A DNA stretch of 60,521 nt. Origin: an uncultured Bacteroides sp. Its GTDB lineage: Bacteria; Bacteroidota; Bacteroidia; Bacteroidales; Bacteroidaceae. The stretch spans positions 1-60,521 of the forward strand of contig CASFPE010000025.1 in NCBI GenBank assembly GCA_949296575.1, read 5' to 3'. A model generated the notes under the pieces. That model was not told the origin of the DNA and searched no databases. It was given only the letters and a program-made list of their open reading frames with translations. Positions 59,005 through 60,521 of this stretch are shown in pieces; the stretch's first letter is position 1, and each line of letters starts with the position of its first letter. The translations under genes were made by a program, and so were the position numbers.

Positions 59005-60521
59005 ATGATGAAACGAATACTTCTACTTTCCTGCCTCGCCCTGCTGGCTGTCGCCGGGCGCGTGCAGGCGCAAACCGCCACGATCGACGGCATCACGTAC
59101 ACCGCCAATGACGACGGGCAGACGGCTGCCGTCACCTATGCGGGCAGAGACATCACAGAAGCCACAATCCCCGCCACGGTGAACATCGACGGCACAGACT
59201 ACCCCGTCACCGCCATCGGCGATAATGCTTTCAATAGTTGCCTTGACCTGCAGATCGTCACCCTGCCCAAAGGATTGCAATCCATCGGCTACAGGGCTTT
59301 CTTTGGCTGCCGTGCCCTGCAAAGCGTCACCTTCCCCGAAGGGCTGCAATCCATTGGTAACCAAGCTTTCTATTACTGCTCTGCCTTGGAAAGCATCACC
59401 CTGCCGGAAGGGCTGCAAACCATCGGCAGGGAGGCTTTCTATGGTTGCAATGCCCTGCAAAGCATCATCCTGCCCCAAGGGCTGCAATCCATCGGCACCG
59501 CAACTTTCGGAAGCTGCACGGCCTTGCAAAGCATCACCTTCCCCGAAGGGCTGCAATCCATCGATGAGTGGGCTTTCTTATCCTGCTCTGCCCTGCAAAG
59601 CGTCACCTTCCCCGAAGGGCTGCGGTCCATCGGCGGAAATGCGTTCACTTCCTGCCCTTTAAAGGACATCACTTGCCATGCCGCCACCCCGCCAATCATC
59701 GAGGATTACACCTTCAATTATGATACTTACGGCACTGCCGTCCTCACCGTGCCGGAAGGAGCAGAGGCGACCTACCGCGCTGCGGAACATTGGGCGTGGT
59801 TCTACGACAGCATGGCGGAGAACGGCATCGTGTATAAAGTGCAAGAGGATGGACAAGGCACCGCTGCCGTCTATGCCGAACGCACCATCACCGCCGCCCA
59901 TATCCCCGCCACGGTGAACATCGACGGCACAGACTACCCCGTCACCGCCATCGGCGATAATGCTTTCTCATACTGCGATGCCCTGCAAAGCATCGACCTG
60001 CCCGAAGGGCTGCAAACCATCGGTTACAGGGCTTTCTCATACTGCGATGCCCTGCAGAGCGTCACCTTCCCCGATGGGCTGCAAACCATCGGGGGCGTTG
60101 CTTTCTTTACCTGCACTGCCTTGCAAAGCATCATCCTGCCCCAAGGGCTGCAATCCATCGGTTACAATGCTTTCTCATACTGCGATGCCCTGCAAAGCAT
60201 CACTCTGCCCGAAGGACTGCAAACCATCGGCAACCAAGCTTTCTATGGCTGCTCTGCCTTGCAAAGTGTCACCCTGCCCGATGGGCTGCAATCCATCGAC
60301 CTCAGTGCTTTCTCCAAATGCCCGTTGCTGAACATCAACTCTTTAGCTGCCATCCCGCCTGCCATCAACAACAACACATTCGATTATTCCACTTACGGCA
60401 CTGCCGTCCTCACCGTGCCGGAAGGAGCAGAGGCGACCTACCGCGCTGCGGAACATTGGGCGTGGTTCTACGACAGCATGGCGGAGAACGGCATCGTATA
60501 TAACGCGCAAGAGGATGGGCA
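59005..60521 (+). CDS. BspA-like leucine-rich-repeat surface protein (3' end outside window)
   Basis: The frame is open for 505 codons to the window edge. A signal peptide (MMKRILLLSCLALLAVAGRVQAQ) is followed by two similar modules. Each starts with ATVNIDGTDYPVTAIGDNAF, then 23-residue LRR_5 units of the form ALQSITLPEGLQSIG-x4-AF-xxC, and ends with GTAVLTVPEGAEATYRAAEH and WAWFYDSMAENGIVY. The first module has seven LRR units, the second six. These proteins are surface-exposed or secreted and often mediate adhesion or interbacterial binding. A third module probably begins after the edge (NAQEDGQ is as in the first linker). Alternative ATG at 59008. It is GC-rich and has no visible promoter between the HU terminator and its start other than AT-rich sequence near 58975. 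Confidence 0.85.
   Translation, partial: MMKRILLLSCLALLAVAGRVQAQTATIDGITYTANDDGQTAAVTYAGRDITEATIPATVNIDGTDYPVTAIGDNAFNSCLDLQIVTLPKGLQSIGYRAFFGCRALQSVTFPEGLQSIGNQAFYYCSALESITLPEGLQTIGREAFYGCNALQSIILPQGLQSIGTATFGSCTALQSITFPEGLQSIDEWAFLSCSALQSVTFPEGLRSIGGNAFTSCPLKDITCHAATPPIIEDYTFNYDTYGTAVLTVPEGAEATYRAAEHWAWFYDSMAENGIVYKVQEDGQGTAAVYAERTITAAHIPATVNIDGTDYPVTAIGDNAFSYCDALQSIDLPEGLQTIGYRAFSYCDALQSVTFPDGLQTIGGVAFFTCTALQSIILPQGLQSIGYNAFSYCDALQSITLPEGLQTIGNQAFYGCSALQSVTLPDGLQSIDLSAFSKCPLLNINSLAAIPPAINNNTFDYSTYGTAVLTVPEGAEATYRAAEHWAWFYDSMAENGIVYNAQEDG
59731..60495. repeat. Near-identical internal module duplication in the BspA-like gene
   Basis: About 100 bp around 59731-59832 recur almost without change at 60397-60498 (offset 666 bp), and about 65 bp at 59169-59233 recur at 59904-59968 (offset 735 bp). 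The 69-bp difference equals exactly one LRR unit, so the second module has one unit fewer. Confidence 0.85.

Overview
The window looks like a chromosomal segment of a Bacteroidales gut bacterium (Bacteroides/Phocaeicola-like). The evidence is the recurring Bacteroidetes promoter (TTTG, about 20 bp, TAnnTTTG), a complete Na+-NQR operon, a B12-riboswitch/BtuB locus, an HU-family protein of the Bacteroidales type, BspA-like leucine-rich repeats, DUF5686 and PCMD proteins, SusE-like lipoprotein architecture and a CfxA/CepA-like class A beta-lactamase. No transposase, integrase, phage gene, rRNA or CRISPR array was found.

Layout. 0-2 kb: tail of an AlbA-domain regulator, an XRE regulator with a triple-repeat operator candidate, a rod-shaped 6S-like RNA, a NUDIX hydrolase and tRNA-Lys. 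2-8 kb: housekeeping genes (WalJ-like hydrolase, agmatine-to-putrescine pair, type II pantothenate kinase, DEAD-box helicase). 8-15 kb: a minus-strand nucleotide operon (long PurF paralog, two tiny membrane proteins, carA, carB). 15-23.6 kb: a minus-strand sulfate activation and sulfonation operon (cysQ, SLC13 permease, cysC, cysD, cysN, sulfotransferase, PCMD protein) that runs on into ruvX and def. 23.9-26 kb: two lipoproteins and an acetyltransferase.

26-32 kb: a tightly overlapping seven-gene operon made almost only of exported proteins (three LPP20-like, three carboxypeptidase-regulatory-like and one transglutaminase-like protein). It is preceded by a roughly 300-nt RNA with its own promoter, long-range helices and a terminator; this is the best candidate for an undescribed system. 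32.5-39 kb: UvrA paralog, acetyltransferase, another promoter-plus-terminator small RNA, MalQ with starch-binding domains and FolB. 39.7-45.6 kb: nqrABCDEF. 45.9-52.7 kb: DUF5686 outer-membrane protein, a lone AT-rich glycosyltransferase, EFR1 ferredoxin, PhoU and a beta-lactamase. 52.8-57.8 kb: a cobalamin riboswitch driving a DUF4465 lipoprotein, BtuB and a BtuG-like propeller fused to a second surface domain, all notably GC-rich. 57.8-60.5 kb: a heptamer microsatellite, seven 23-bp dyad repeats, an HU-family gene and a BspA-like protein cut by the window edge.

Intergenic DNA carries an unusual repeat family: degenerate arrays of 22-bp units at four separate loci, two of them beside copies of an ACGATTATTAATCGT dyad. 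All functional calls are from reading the sequence and family knowledge; no searches were run.
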